From contig NZ_NEDJ01000006.1 of the NCBI RefSeq assembly GCF_002114285.1, positions 18,921 through 82,920 on the forward strand: DNA of 64,000 nt, in the 5' to 3' direction. This stretch comes from Halorubrum ezzemoulense DSM 17463. Its GTDB lineage: Archaea; Halobacteriota; Halobacteria; Halobacteriales; Haloferacaceae. The position numbers and the translations under genes were made by a program. The notes below the pieces were generated by a model. It was not told where the DNA came from. It ran no database searches and saw only the letters and a list, made by a program, of their open reading frames with translations. This document shows positions 50,893 to 60,608 of the stretch, piece by piece. Every line of letters begins with the position of its first letter. Within the stretch, counting starts at the first letter, position 1.

Positions 50893-52194
50893 ATGTCAGA
50901 CGACGAGCCGAAGCCCGGGTCCGCCGAGGACCAGGGCCCCGTGACGATCACGCCGGAGCTCGCGGACCGACTCGCGGAGAAGCGCGAGGAACTGTTCGAG
51001 GAGTTCGAGATCCGCGACGAGTTCCCGAGCGAGGTCCTCCGCGAGGCGGAGGCGCGGACCGAGGGCGTCTACGAGGAAATCGAGGCCGAGATCGACGAGC
51101 GCGAGGACCTCCGTGACCTCACTACGTGGACCACGGACCCGGTCGACGCGCAGGACTTTGACGACGCGATTTCGATTAAACGCGAGGAGGGCGCCTACCG
51201 GCTGTGGGTCCACATCGCCGACGTCACCCACTACGTCACCCCGGACACCGCGATGTGGGAGGAGGCGGTCGAGCGCGCCAACACCGTCTACCTGCCCGAC
51301 TACACGATCCACATGCTTCCGCCGGTGCTGGCCGAGACGGTCTGCTCGCTCGTCCCGAACGAGGACCGACTCGCGCACACCGTCGAGATGGAGATCGACG
51401 ACGAGACGCTATCCTTCGAGGACATCGACATCTACAAGTCCGTCATCAACTCCGACGAGCGACTCACCTACAAGGAGTGCGAGAACCGGCTGGAGGACCC
51501 CTCGCTCCCCCTCGGCGAGGAGAACGCGCTCGCCTTCGAGCTCGCCGACCGCATGCACGAGCAGCGCAAGGCGGACGGCTCGCTCGTCTTAAATCCCCGG
51601 CGCGACCGCGCGCACACCATCATCGAGGAGTCGATGCTGAAGGCGAACAAGGCGGTGACGCACACGCTGATGTGGGACCGCGGCGTCGAGGCGATGTACC
51701 GCGTCCACCCGCAGCCGACCCCCGACCAGTGGAACGAGGCGCTCAAAGAGATCCAGGAGCTCGACGGCGTCTCCATCCCGGGCGAGGCGTGGGGCGACGA
51801 CCCCCGGAAGGCGGTCAACGCCGCCTTGGAGGAGTCGCCCGAGCGCCAGCTCAACAAGATCCAGCGCGCCGTGCTGAAGGTGATGCCGCGCGCGAAGTAC
51901 ATGAACGACCCGTTCGGTGGCCACCACGCGCTCAACTTCGACATCTACGGCCACTTCACCTCGCCGATCCGCCGCCTGTCGGACACGATCAACCACTGGA
52001 TAGTCCACGAGAACGACGTGCCCGAGACCCTCGTCGAACTCTGCGACCACGCCAGCGACAAGCAAAAGGACGGCGAGACCGCAGAGCGGCTGTACAAGCA
52101 GTTCCTCCAAGAACAGGGGCTCGACCCCTACGCGGTCAACAACCGCGGCGTCGAGATCGTCGAGGATTCAGAGGAAGCGAAACACACCGCCTGA
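50893..52194 (+). CDS. rnr: RNB-domain exoribonuclease (RNase R-like, minimal)
   Basis: 433 residues, essentially the RNB catalytic domain alone. The Mg2+ site is DPVDAQDFDDAIS near residues 83-95, then VHIADVTHYVTPDT, the EANKAV-like ESMLKANKAVTHTL, and HFTSPIRRLSDTINH. The cold-shock and S1 RNA-binding domains of bacterial RNase R are absent, as is usual for the haloarchaeal enzyme. It should degrade RNA 3' to 5' in a group that lacks the exosome. The start ATG at 50893 follows taggaggt-like ggtggaggt, a good ribosome-binding site. Confidence 0.93.
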   Translation: MSDDEPKPGSAEDQGPVTITPELADRLAEKREELFEEFEIRDEFPSEVLREAEARTEGVYEEIEAEIDEREDLRDLTTWTTDPVDAQDFDDAISIKREEGAYRLWVHIADVTHYVTPDTAMWEEAVERANTVYLPDYTIHMLPPVLAETVCSLVPNEDRLAHTVEMEIDDETLSFEDIDIYKSVINSDERLTYKECENRLEDPSLPLGEENALAFELADRMHEQRKADGSLVLNPRRDRAHTIIEESMLKANKAVTHTLMWDRGVEAMYRVHPQPTPDQWNEALKEIQELDGVSIPGEAWGDDPRKAVNAALEESPERQLNKIQRAVLKVMPRAKYMNDPFGGHHALNFDIYGHFTSPIRRLSDTINHWIVHENDVPETLVELCDHASDKQKDGETAERLYKQFLQEQGLDPYAVNNRGVEIVEDSEEAKHTA

Positions 52195-52234
52195 GCGGCG
52201 AGAGATATAGACCTGTGCGGCCGCAAAGCGTGGT

Positions 52235-52792
52235 ATGGACGCACACGACCACGACAACGCGGACCGGCACGAAGGGGACCCGCTCGAACCGACCGGCGAT
52301 CCCGAGCGCGACGCGGAGCGCGCGGCGACGGTCGGCGGCTTCACCGGGGCGGTCCTCGGCGCTCGGGGCGGCCCCGTCGGCGCCGGCATCGGCGCGCTGC
52401 TGGGCGGGTCGACGGGCTACGCCGTCGGCTACGCACTGAGCGAGATGGAGTCGGCGGAGGACGAGCCGTTCGAGCACGACGAAGCCGGACGCGAGACGAC
52501 GGAGGCCGATCCGGACGCGACCGAGACCGACAGCGGGCCCGTCACGATCGACGTCCAGTCGGAGGGAGAGCACGACGGAGATGCGGACGACGGAGGGGAA
52601 AGAGGCGATCACGAGGAGTACGAGGCGGACGACGAAGCGGCAGAAGCGGGCGACCACGGGGAGGGCGAGGCGGACGACGGGGGAGGAGAAGCGAACGGCC
52701 ACGGGGCGGACGATCACGACGATTCCGGCGAACGGGCGCGCGACGACGACTCAGCCGAGGACGAAGGCGACCGCGACGGGGGCGCGGACTGA
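52235..52792 (+). CDS. Glycine-zipper protein with long acidic tail
   Basis: 185 residues. A Gly-rich hydrophobic segment at about 34-68 (GGFTGAVLGARGGPVGAGIG, ALLGGSTGYAVGYAL) looks like a glycine-zipper membrane hairpin. The remaining 115 residues are Asp/Glu/Gly/His low-complexity sequence. No signal peptide is seen. The function is unknown. It starts 40 bp after rnr, with an agatatag AT-rich patch between. Confidence 0.72.
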   Translation: MDAHDHDNADRHEGDPLEPTGDPERDAERAATVGGFTGAVLGARGGPVGAGIGALLGGSTGYAVGYALSEMESAEDEPFEHDEAGRETTEADPDATETDSGPVTIDVQSEGEHDGDADDGGERGDHEEYEADDEAAEAGDHGEGEADDGGGEANGHGADDHDDSGERARDDDSAEDEGDRDGGAD

Positions 52793-52808
52793 CCAGCGGC
52801 GCCCCGGA

Positions 52809-54092
52809 TCAGGCCCGTCGCGTCGCAAAGCGTGACACCGCCGTCGCTGACACCGCGCCGAGCGCCGCGATGATCGCCAGCACGACGAACAGCTCCGACG
52901 GGCCGGCCCGGGTGAGTATCGTTCCGGCCAGCGTCGACCCGAGCGCGCCGATCCCGAAGATCCCGACGTACGTGTAGCCGAACGAGATGCCGCGCGCCTC
53001 GCTGGGCGAGTATGCCGCCACCGTCGCCTGCGAGAGCGGCTGGACGGTGAACAGCGCGACGCCGAGCGCGAGCGACACCGCGACGAACGTGGCGATCGTC
53101 CCCGTCGCGGGGATGAAGAGCAGCGCGAGCGCGGACAGAATACCCATCAGCGCCATCACCCCGCGCTCCGGCGGCACGCGGTCGGCGATCCGACCGCCGA
53201 GGAACTGGCCGAACACGCCGACCGTGAGGACCGCCACGTAGAGGTACCGTCCCGCGTCGAACTGATCGGCGTACGGGCTCTCCGGGTCGACCAACTGGAG
53301 GTCGACGAGCCCGCCGAGCACGTCGCCGAGGAGGTCCGGCAGAAACGTGAGGAACGTCCGGTAGTAGAGCCCGCTGAACGTGACGAACGCGAACACGAGC
53401 AGGAACCCCCCGGCGATCAGGATCCGAGTGTCCGTCGCGACCGACGACAGCGAGACCTCGCCGCTCGCGCCGCCGGTCGAGTCCCCGTTCGGACCCCCGT
53501 CGGCGGCCGACGCTCCCGGCTCGGGGTCCGCGGACGAGAGCGCCGCGTCCACGTCGACGGTGACGCCGTACGCGGCGACGGCGACCGCGGGGAGCGCGAG
53601 CGCGGCCGTGACGAGCCGCCAGTCGAACGCCAAGAGCAGCAGCGCGGTCGCCAGCGGACCGAGCGCGATCCCGAGGTTCCCGCCGATCCCGTGGTAGCCG
53701 AGCGCGGTCCCGCGCTGGTCGACCGAGGTCGAGAGCAGCGACAGCCCCGCGGGGTGATAGACGCTCGCAGTGAGTCCCCATATCGCGACGGCCACGGCGA
53801 GGACGGGGAGCGTCGGCGCGAGGCTCACGGCGAGGAACGAGCCCGCCATCCCGGCGAGGCAGGCGAGGATGAGCGGCTTCGACCCGAAACGGTCGACCAG
53901 GATACCGCCCGGCAGCGCACCGACCCCGAACAGCCCGTAGCCGAGCGTGACGACGACGCCGAGCGCGGCCGCCGTCGTCGAGAACTCACCCACCCACACC
54001 GTCAACAGGATGGGGATCGACAGCTCGTATGTGTGGACGAGCCCGTGCGATCCCGCGGTGAATCCGACTATCCGTCGCTCGGCGGCGTCCAT
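52809..54092 (-). CDS. Major facilitator superfamily transporter
   Basis: 427 residues from the ATG at 54092, with about 12 membrane helices in two halves. The first half has LGYGLFGVGALPGGILVDRFG with the loop motif, then GNLGIALGPLATALLLLAF. An acidic loop of about 45 residues separates the halves. The second half has GQFLGGRIADRVPPERGVM. It is most like sugar-phosphate or drug-efflux MFS members; the substrate is unknown. Start: ggttatga at 54121-54128 lies 25-30 bp before this ATG; an ATG at 54122 is the alternative. Confidence 0.88.
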   Translation of the reverse strand: MDAAERRIVGFTAGSHGLVHTYELSIPILLTVWVGEFSTTAAALGVVVTLGYGLFGVGALPGGILVDRFGSKPLILACLAGMAGSFLAVSLAPTLPVLAVAVAIWGLTASVYHPAGLSLLSTSVDQRGTALGYHGIGGNLGIALGPLATALLLLAFDWRLVTAALALPAVAVAAYGVTVDVDAALSSADPEPGASAADGGPNGDSTGGASGEVSLSSVATDTRILIAGGFLLVFAFVTFSGLYYRTFLTFLPDLLGDVLGGLVDLQLVDPESPYADQFDAGRYLYVAVLTVGVFGQFLGGRIADRVPPERGVMALMGILSALALLFIPATGTIATFVAVSLALGVALFTVQPLSQATVAAYSPSEARGISFGYTYVGIFGIGALGSTLAGTILTRAGPSELFVVLAIIAALGAVSATAVSRFATRRA

Positions 54093-54283
54093 GTGAGTCG
54101 CGGGTTCGGCGGGTCCGTTCATAACCCCGGGGGTACCCGCCGCGGTTGCCGAGAGTGCGGGGCGTCGGCGGCGTCCCAAGGCGGACGACGACAACGACGA
54201 CGAACGCTGTTCCGAGAGGTCTGACGGGACGCAGAAAGCGCCTCGCACTCGGGCCGCGCCCGCCGGACCGGTCGGGAAGCCGG

Positions 54284-54412
54284 TTATAGCGTCGACGTGT
54301 ACAGGAGCAGACCGACGGCGATCACCGAGACCAACAGGATCCACCCGACCATGATTACCCCCATCTGACGGTGCGTGAGGTTGGTTCCCTCGAGTATCTC
54401 AGAGACGCTCAT
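54284..54412 (-). CDS. 42-residue single-helix membrane protein
   Basis: The product begins MSVSEILEGTNLTHRQMG and has one membrane helix (VIMVGWILLVSVIAVGLLL) ending YTSTL. An amphipathic N-terminal helix and the tail-anchored layout suggest a subunit of a membrane complex. A ttaaata box (54437-54444, minus strand) lies about 25-30 bp before the ATG, so it is probably transcribed without a leader. I do not recognise the family. Confidence 0.7.
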   Translation of the reverse strand: MSVSEILEGTNLTHRQMGVIMVGWILLVSVIAVGLLLYTSTL

Positions 54413-54596
54413 ACGCCGACGGATTCGCCGAGGGTATTTAATCGCTTCCAACGGGAGAGATCCAGCGTGCGAACCGGGTCGGAACGACCGAAACGGGAGT
54501 CGAGGGGGCTCACAGGGGTCTCGTGAGGATCAACGAACGGGACCGAGCGAGCTGCGCGGGTTGCGCCGCTCGCGACCTTGCTCGCGGCGGAAAACA

Positions 54597-54668
54597 TGGA
54601 CTCGCGGGGATTTGAACCCCGGGCCTCTTCCTTGCGAAGGAAGCGATCTGCCACTGATCTACGAGCCC
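54597..54668 (-). tRNA. tRNA-Ala (anticodon CGC)
   Basis: A full cloverleaf reads on the minus strand. The acceptor is GGGCTCG with CGAGTCC (one G-T pair). The D arm is GATC...GATC-like with AGTGGCA. The anticodon stem is CTTCC/GGAAG with loop TTCGCAA. The T arm is CGGGG-TTCAAAT-CCCCG. The discriminator base is A and CCA is not encoded. The CGC anticodon reads GCG, a common Ala codon in this GC-rich genome. No intron is seen. Confidence 0.93.
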
Positions 54669-54926
54669 TCATGACGAATCAATCGCCGTTCGTATTTGTA
54701 CCTTACCTTTCGACGACCCGTGCGGGAGTCGCTCGCATCCGGCGGCCGAATCGGTTCGGTCGAGGAACCGAAACATCGCGAAGCCGGCCGGCACCGACGG
54801 GGTTACATGTCCAGCGGGCGAACTGTTTGATCCTACGGTTCTTGGTCGGCTCTACGACCACATAACGTTTTTGAGATGCGTACCACATTCGTTACTCTTT
54901 TGCCCGCGGACGACCGACTGTAAGGT

Positions 54927-55685
54927 ATGTCAGACGCGACGGCGACCGACGCGGACACCGACGTGGACTCGGCCGCGCTCGCGGCCCTCAAGCACGTCGG
55001 GCTGGTCGGCGGGCTCTCCGAGACGAAGGTGTCGTGTGCGGCGCTCGGTGACCGGCTCGACGCCTCAACGCAGACCGCCTCTCGGCGCCTCCAGACCCTC
55101 GAATCCGCGGGTTACGTCGAGCGCGACGTGGTCAGTGACGGGCAGTGGGTCCGCGTGACGGACGCGGGCGAAGCCGCGCTCCGCGCGGAGTACGCCGACT
55201 ACCGCCGGCTGTTCGAGTCGGACGTCGGACTCTCGCTCCGTGGGTCGGTCACCGGCGGGATGGGCGAGGGGCGCCACTACATCACGCTCTCGGGCTACGC
55301 CGAGCAGTTCCGCGAGCGCCTCGGCTACGACCCGTTCCCGGGCACGCTCAACGTCGACCTCACCGAGGAGAGCGTCCGCCGACGCGGCGAGATGGCCGGT
55401 ATCGACGCCGTGCCCATCGACGCGTGGGAGAGCGAGGAGCGCACCTACGGCGCGGCCACCTGCTACGGGGTCACCCTCGTCGCGGGCGACGAGCGCTACG
55501 AGGAGGTCCACGCCATCGTCCCCGATCGGACCCACCACGACGACGACCAGCTCGAACTGATCGCGCCGGACCGGCTGCGCGACGCGCTCGACCTCGCCGA
55601 CGGCGACGCGGTGGAGGTCCGCGTCGAGCCGACGAGCCGGGCCGACGAGCCCGGATCGGTCGCGGCCGAGACGGAGGTCGCCTGA
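54927..55685 (+). CDS. ribK: CTP-dependent riboflavin kinase with N-terminal winged helix
   Basis: 252 residues. Residues 15-95 are a MarR-like winged helix ([33 protein letters not shown]). From about residue 105 the DUF120/RibK domain: [36 protein letters not shown], then [20 protein letters not shown]. It phosphorylates riboflavin with CTP to make FMN, an archaeal route. The winged helix suggests it may also regulate riboflavin genes. Its stop overlaps the start of ribB by one base (TGATG). Confidence 0.95.
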   Translation: MSDATATDADTDVDSAALAALKHVGLVGGLSETKVSCAALGDRLDASTQTASRRLQTLESAGYVERDVVSDGQWVRVTDAGEAALRAEYADYRRLFESDVGLSLRGSVTGGMGEGRHYITLSGYAEQFRERLGYDPFPGTLNVDLTEESVRRRGEMAGIDAVPIDAWESEERTYGAATCYGVTLVAGDERYEEVHAIVPDRTHHDDDQLELIAPDRLRDALDLADGDAVEVRVEPTSRADEPGSVAAETEVA

Positions 55686-56437
55686 TGCGCGCCGACGTCG
55701 ACGCCGACCCGGAGGCGAGCGCGGGCGGAGCTGAATCAGCCGACGCCACCGAGGGGACCGAGCCCGCGGACGACGCCGACGCGGTCGAGCGCGCGCTTGA
55801 CGCCTTCCGCGCCGGCGACCCCGTCTGCGTCCACGACTTCGCGGACCGCGAGGGGGAGACAGACATCGTCTACCCCGCGGGCGCGGTCGACGAGGCCGCG
55901 GTCGCGCACATGCGCAACGACGCGGGCGGCCTGATCTGCGTGGCCGTGAGCGACGCGGTGGGCGACGCGTTCGACCTGCCGTTCCTCGCTGACGCGCTCG
56001 ACCACCCCGCGGTCGACGACGACCCGGACTACGACGACCGCTCCTCGTTCTCGCTGCCCGTGAACCACCGCGAGACGTTCACCGGGATCACCGACGCGGA
56101 CCGCGCGAAGACCATCGCCGAGGTGGCGAACGCGGCCGGCCGCGTCCGCGGCGACCCGGGCGGGTACGGCCCGGAGGACTTCGCCGCGGAGTTCCGCGCG
56201 CCGGGTCACGTTCACGTCCTGCGCGGCGACCGCGACGGGCTCTCGGGGCGCACCGGTCACACCGAACTCGGCCTCGCGATGGCCGAGGCGGTGGGCGCCG
56301 CGCCCGCCGCCGTGGTCTGCGAGATGCTCGACGACGAGACGGGCGACGCGCTCTCGCCCGCGGACGCCGCCGCCTACGCGGCCCGCCGCGACATCCCGTA
56401 CGTCGAGGGCGCGGCCCTCGTCGAGGCGCTGAAATAA
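55685..56437 (+). CDS. ribB: 3,4-dihydroxy-2-butanone 4-phosphate synthase RibB
   Basis: 250 residues from the ATG that shares a base with the ribK stop. An acidic leader of about 35 residues comes first. FADREGETDIVYPAGAVD holds the acidic metal site, followed by MRNDAGGLICVAVSD, FTGITDADRAKTI and the substrate segment GHVHVLRG...RTGHTELGLAMAEA. It makes the four-carbon precursor of riboflavin from ribulose 5-phosphate. The pairing with ribK makes a small flavin operon. Confidence 0.95.
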   Translation: MRADVDADPEASAGGAESADATEGTEPADDADAVERALDAFRAGDPVCVHDFADREGETDIVYPAGAVDEAAVAHMRNDAGGLICVAVSDAVGDAFDLPFLADALDHPAVDDDPDYDDRSSFSLPVNHRETFTGITDADRAKTIAEVANAAGRVRGDPGGYGPEDFAAEFRAPGHVHVLRGDRDGLSGRTGHTELGLAMAEAVGAAPAAVVCEMLDDETGDALSPADAAAYAARRDIPYVEGAALVEALK

Positions 56438-56451
56438 TCGACCGCCGCTAC

Positions 56452-56785
56452 TGTCGGCGCGCGCCTGCGAGCGGTCGCCCTCGGCGACCGCGAGTCAGCG
56501 CGTGCGAGGGAGTCAGTCGCCGGAGCGAAGCGGGGGCGACTGACGAGGCTGGGGAGGTGAGAGGTGCTGTACGGAGCGGTGCGGGGTGGGACTCAAAGGG
56601 GCAGCCGTGAGGGCGACGTAGGCGACGCAAGCACTGGAACGAAGGAGTGAACGCAGTGAGCGACCGAGTGAAGCGCGCAGCGAGCGTACGTCGCCCTCAC
56701 GGCTGGGGCTCTGGCGGTGTTCGTGTCGGGATCGTCTCTGTTTCGCCGAGCGGCTGGGGCTTTGTAAGTGGTTGTCGTTGTCCCG
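56452..56785 (+). repeat. Dispersed structured repeat, copy C, with two tail units
   Basis: No ORF is supported between ribB and ilvE except at the edges. Hairpin 1 is gcggtcgcc-ctc-ggcgaccgc (56471-56491). Hairpin 2 pairs gtcagtcgcc (56512-56521) with ggcgactgac (56535-56544). Hairpin 3 pairs 19 bases at 56602-56620 with 56687-56705 perfectly. tgggactcaaaggggcag and gaggctggggaggtg match copies A and B. Tail units cggctggggctctggcggtg and cggctggggctttgtaagtg follow. Confidence 0.88.
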
Positions 56786-56834
56786 TCAGAGGAATCGAAA
56801 CTCGGTCCGTCCCGACAACCCCGACCGGTTGTCA

Positions 56835-56843
56835 CAGTTTTAA
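56835..56843 (+). promoter_or_regulatory. Promoter of ilvE
   Basis: cagttttaag is centred about 28 bp before the ilvE ATG at 56868, giving a leaderless transcript. It lies just outside repeat copy C. Confidence 0.55.
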
Positions 56844-56867
56844 GCCCGCCGGCCGCAACTACCGAGT

Positions 56868-57797
56868 ATGGGATTCGACGAGATGGACGTCGACACGATC
56901 TGGAAGAACGGGGAGTTCCTCGACTGGGAGGACGCGACGACCCACGTTCTGACCCACGCGCTCCACTACGGGAGCGGCGTGTTCGAGGGCGTCCGCTGTT
57001 ACGACACCGAGCAGGGGCCGGCGATCTTCCGGTGGGAGGAACACCTCGACCGGCTGTTCGACTCGGCGAAAATGTACGACATGGACATCGAGCACTCGCG
57101 CGAGGAGATCACCGAGGCGACCCTCGAACTCCTCGATCGGCAGGACCTCGACTCCGCGTACGTCCGACCGATCGCCTACTACGGGTACGATTCGCTCGGC
57201 GTCTCGCCGAAGGGCTGCCCGACCGACCTCGTCCTCGCCGCGTGGCCGTGGGGGGCGTACCTCGGCGAGGAGGCCCTCGAGGAGGGGGTCGACGTGATGG
57301 TCTCCTCGTGGCGGAAGCACGCCTCCTCGCAGGTGCCGACGAACGTGAAGACGACCGGGCTCTACGTCAACTCCATGCTGGCGGGCGAGGAGGCGCGCCG
57401 GAACGGCTACGTCGAGGCCATCGTCCTGAATAAGGAGGGGAACGTCGCGGAGGGACCGGGCGAGAACATCTTCATGGTCAACGACGGCGAGATATACACC
57501 ACCGGCCCCGCACAGTCGATCCTCGAGGGGATCACCCGCGACACCGTGATCGCCCTCGCCGAGGAGCGCGGCTACGAGGTCCACGACGAGGCGGTCATCT
57601 CCCGCGGACAGCTGTACACCGCCGACGAGCTGTTCTTCACCGGCTCCGCGGCCGAGGTCACCCCGATCCGCTCGGTCGACGACACGGAGATCGGCTCGGG
57701 GAGCCGCGGCCCGGTGACCGAGGAGCTTCAGGACGCGTTCTTCGACCTGGTCGAGCGGCGGACCGACGACCACGACGAGTGGTTCACCTACCTGTAG
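56868..57797 (+). CDS. ilvE: Branched-chain amino acid aminotransferase IlvE
   Basis: 309 residues, the normal family length. This is a PLP fold-type IV enzyme: THALHYGSGVFEGVRCY at the N-terminus, FDSAKMYDM, the lysine in PTNVKTTGLYVNSMLA, and EGPGENIFMVNDGEIYTTG with GITRDTVI and FFTGSAAEVTPI. It catalyses the last step of Val, Leu and Ile synthesis and the first of their breakdown. The gene is monocistronic; the next gene converges. Confidence 0.95.
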   Translation: MGFDEMDVDTIWKNGEFLDWEDATTHVLTHALHYGSGVFEGVRCYDTEQGPAIFRWEEHLDRLFDSAKMYDMDIEHSREEITEATLELLDRQDLDSAYVRPIAYYGYDSLGVSPKGCPTDLVLAAWPWGAYLGEEALEEGVDVMVSSWRKHASSQVPTNVKTTGLYVNSMLAGEEARRNGYVEAIVLNKEGNVAEGPGENIFMVNDGEIYTTGPAQSILEGITRDTVIALAEERGYEVHDEAVISRGQLYTADELFFTGSAAEVTPIRSVDDTEIGSGSRGPVTEELQDAFFDLVERRTDDHDEWFTYL

Positions 57798-57883
57798 CTC
57801 GCCTCGCCTGCTTTCTCTCGATCTTTTTAAATCGCCGCGCGCGAAGAGCCGCTAGTCACTCGAACTGCCGGCCGCTCGAGCCG

Positions 57884-58597
57884 CTACTCGCTCGAACCGC
57901 TCCCGTCGGTCGCCGACCCCTCGCCGTCGCTCGGGGTCCCGTCCGTCCGGACGCGTCCGAAGCCGCCCGGGGTCCCGTCACCGTCGCCCTCCGTGGGCGC
58001 CTCCTCGTGGACGGGGACCTGATGAGCGGACTCGGCGAATCCGGCGGAGAGGACCCGCGTCATCCCCTCCTCGACCGTCTCGCCGGTCTCCTCGACCCGG
58101 TCCGGTTCGACCTCGATAACGAAGCCGGTGGTGATGTTCGGGGCGGTCGGCATGAACAGGACGATCTTTCCGTCTCGGGTCTTCTTCCCCGTCCGGAACG
58201 CGGTCATCCGGATCCCGGGCCACGTCTCGATGTACACCGGGCTCTGTAGCTCGTCGGTGCCGGAGATCGCCGTCTCGATCGCGAGCTTCGAGGCGTTGTA
58301 CACGACTCGGAGCGCCGGGATCCGGTTGATCGCGTCGTCCACCGCCGACTCCGCCAGCCGACCCAGCGTCGTCCGCATGAAGTACCCCACCGCGAGCACC
58401 ACGGTCGCGAACACCGCGAACGCGATGACGACGCGGGAGACGGGCTCTAGCGGCGCCGGGATGACCTCGGGCTGGAGCCCCTCGATGAGCGGGATCGAGG
58501 CGATGTACTGGTAGATCCAGCGGAGGACTAACAGGAGGACGAGGAGCGGCGCCAGCACGATGAGCCCGCTGGCGAAGTCGCGTTTCCACGTGGACAT
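57884..58597 (-). CDS. DUF502 family membrane protein
   Basis: 237 residues. [20 protein letters not shown] opens helix 1 and [19 protein letters not shown] forms helix 2. The conserved cytosolic part follows: [20 protein letters not shown], then [17 protein letters not shown] and [14 protein letters not shown]. These are the DUF502 family blocks. A Gly/Asp/Ser tail ends it. The role is unknown. Confidence 0.9.
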   Translation of the reverse strand: MSTWKRDFASGLIVLAPLLVLLLVLRWIYQYIASIPLIEGLQPEVIPAPLEPVSRVVIAFAVFATVVLAVGYFMRTTLGRLAESAVDDAINRIPALRVVYNASKLAIETAISGTDELQSPVYIETWPGIRMTAFRTGKKTRDGKIVLFMPTAPNITTGFVIEVEPDRVEETGETVEEGMTRVLSAGFAESAHQVPVHEEAPTEGDGDGTPGGFGRVRTDGTPSDGEGSATDGSGSSE

Positions 58598-58681
58598 CTA
58601 TCGGATCGGTATGTGTCGGCAATCCTTAAGAGGGCTTCCACGCGCCGGCGGCGCGGGCGAGGTCGCGAGGCGTCGCGTCGA

Positions 58682-59521
58682 CTACTGCCCCAGCACCGCC
58701 CGCGCCGCGAACGTCAGGTTCTCCTTGCGCTCGCGGACGCGGCGGTAGAAGTACGAGAGCCACTTGTCGCCGTAGGGCGCGTACCGGTGGACGTCGACCC
58801 CCTGCGCGGCGAGGTCGCGCTGGGCGTCCTCGCGGACCCCCATGAGCATCTGGACCTCGTAGTCGGCGCCGCGGTCGCGGGCGAGCCGGTCGGCGAGCGA
58901 GATCATCTCGGGGTCGTGACTGCCGACCGCGATCCCCCGGTCGCGCCGCTCGAACAGCGTCGTCAGGTCGTCGCGGTACGCCTCGTCGACGCGAGCCTTG
59001 TCGGTGTACGCGATCGAGGACGGCTCGTCGTAGGCCCCCTTCACGAGCCGGAGCTTCCCCGGAACGTCGATCAGGCGGTCGAGGTCGTCCGCGGTGCGCC
59101 TGAGGTTCGACTGGACGCACTGCCCGACGCTCCACGGGTAGTCGGCGGCGATCGACTCGAAGGCGTCGAGGGTGGCGTCGGTGGTGTCTGCGTCCTCCAT
59201 GTCGCACCAGACGAACGCGTCGACCTCGTGGGCACGAGCGACGATCTCTCGGTAGTGCTCCTCGAACAGGTCGGTCGAGACGTCCATCCCGATCTGCGAG
59301 GGCTTCACCGAGACGCAGGCGTCGAGGCCGCTGTCGGCGATGTCGTCGAGCAGCCCGAGGTAGGCGTCGGTGTCCGCGCGGGCGTCCGCGGGGTCGTCGT
59401 AGTGTTCGCCGAGCAGGTTCAGAATGACCGCGACGCCGTCCTCGTTCGCGGCGCGGACGTGGTCGAGGGCCGCCGGGACGCTCTCGCCGGCGACGAACCG
59501 GCTAGCGACTGGGGGGATCAT
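58682..59521 (-). CDS. Proline dehydrogenase family protein
   Basis: 279 residues from the ATG at 59521. The (beta/alpha)8 barrel of PRODH shows [63 protein letters not shown], then [12 protein letters not shown] and [18 protein letters not shown]. The C-terminal [18 protein letters not shown] contains the substrate-carboxylate Arg pair. It would oxidise proline with FAD. It stands alone, without the P5C dehydrogenase. The frame stays open to 60142, but the ATG at 59521 starts the conserved region. Confidence 0.92.
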   Translation of the reverse strand: MIPPVASRFVAGESVPAALDHVRAANEDGVAVILNLLGEHYDDPADARADTDAYLGLLDDIADSGLDACVSVKPSQIGMDVSTDLFEEHYREIVARAHEVDAFVWCDMEDADTTDATLDAFESIAADYPWSVGQCVQSNLRRTADDLDRLIDVPGKLRLVKGAYDEPSSIAYTDKARVDEAYRDDLTTLFERRDRGIAVGSHDPEMISLADRLARDRGADYEVQMLMGVREDAQRDLAAQGVDVHRYAPYGDKWLSYFYRRVRERKENLTFAARAVLGQ

Positions 59522-59653
59522 ACTGAGCGTTCCGGCCGGCGCGAACTTTACCTTTGTCGAGTCGGCGGCGACGACCGCAATCGCGTGTGCGGTGCGGCGA
59601 CCGGCGGCGACGGATCCGGGGTTTATAACACGCCGCGCGCCGCCCGTGGGGAC

Positions 59654-60196
59654 ATGATCGGTACGCTCGTCGCGACCGCGTTCTGGGCGATGCTCCCGGC
59701 GTACGTCCCGAACAACGCCGCGGTGTTGGCCGGCGGCGGACGCCCCATCGACGGCGGCCGCGAGTGGCGCGGGGCGCGGCTGCTCGGCGACGGGAAGACA
59801 TGGCGCGGCACCGCGGTCGGCACTCTCGTCGGCGTCCTGCTCGCGCTCGCGCTCAACGCGCTCGCCGCCCCAGCGAGCGCGGCGCTCGGGAGCGACCTGC
59901 CGACGTTCGCGCTCCCGGCGGCGTTCGCGCTCGCCTTCGGCGCGATGTGCGGCGACATCGGCGCCTCGTTCCTCAAGCGTCGCTCGGGCCGCGAGCGCGG
60001 CGCCGCGTTCCCCGGTCTGGACCAGCTGGACTTCGTCGTCGGCGCGCTGGGGCTCGTCTTCCTCGTCGACACCGACTGGGCGCTCGCTGCGTTCACACCG
60101 GGCGTCCTCGCCGTCGTCCTCGTGATGACTCCGGTCCTCCACGTCGTCACGAACGTCGGCGCGTACGCGCTCGGAGTCAAAAACGAGCCGTGGTGA
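59654..60196 (+). CDS. carS: CDP-archaeol synthase CarS
   Basis: 180 residues with about five membrane helices. [40 protein letters not shown] and [22 protein letters not shown] match CarS (CDP-2,3-bis-(O-geranylgeranyl)-sn-glycerol synthase). It activates the unsaturated archaeal lipid with CTP before head-group addition, at the membrane. [11 protein letters not shown] is the typical C-terminal block. A ttataac-type box (59621-59627) 27 bp upstream gives a leaderless start. Confidence 0.95.
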   Translation: MIGTLVATAFWAMLPAYVPNNAAVLAGGGRPIDGGREWRGARLLGDGKTWRGTAVGTLVGVLLALALNALAAPASAALGSDLPTFALPAAFALAFGAMCGDIGASFLKRRSGRERGAAFPGLDQLDFVVGALGLVFLVDTDWALAAFTPGVLAVVLVMTPVLHVVTNVGAYALGVKNEPW

Positions 60197-60315
60197 GCGA
60201 CGCTACGCTTCCGCCCGCGGCGTTCGGTCTGCCCTGATGTTTGGTTTCGACTCTTTTTGTATCTCTTGTTGATCGATTGTCCGCGTAATTCGCAGCGACG
60301 AGAACGGCAGAAAGA

Positions 60316-60324
60316 CATATATAT
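60316..60324 (+). promoter_or_regulatory. Leaderless promoter of the 60-residue zinc protein
   Basis: acatatatatt is a strong TATA box centred about 27 bp before the ATG at 60348, which decides among three in-frame ATGs (60324, 60339, 60348). Confidence 0.6.
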
Positions 60325-60347
60325 TGGTGTGGCATACGATGACACGC

Positions 60348-60530
60348 ATGTCTAGTAGTGCACCCAGCTCGGACGACGACGTGTTCGACGAGTTCCTCTC
60401 CGACCGCGGCCACGAGACGGAGATCGTAGGCTGGGAGCGATCCTATAACAAGCTCCAGTGTCCCGAGTGCGGTGCGCTCCACGAGGAAGGAACCGCGACG
60501 TGTTCGGTCTGCGACTGGCGGCCGAACTGA
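60348..60530 (+). CDS. Small zinc-finger protein (HVO_0416-like)
   Basis: 60 residues. Ser/Asp-rich start, then VFDEFLSDRGHETEIVGWER and SYNKLQCPECGALHEEGTA followed by CSVCDWRP. The CPEC and CSVC pairs form a zinc ribbon. The layout matches, from memory, the HVO_0416 family of haloarchaeal micro-proteins. The function is unknown. Confidence 0.8.
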   Translation: MSSSAPSSDDDVFDEFLSDRGHETEIVGWERSYNKLQCPECGALHEEGTATCSVCDWRPN

Positions 60531-60608
60531 CGCGCGCCGCGTTCCGCGAATTTTCTTTCCGTCATACCCCCCGGTAGTATTATGTGGAATTACTCGATAG
60601 TGACTATC

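Noticed and set aside
57826..57836. ctttttaaatcg after ilvE as a promoter
   Set aside because: No gene follows on the plus strand. It lies in the short gap where ilvE and the DUF502 gene converge and more likely serves as a T-rich terminator for ilvE.
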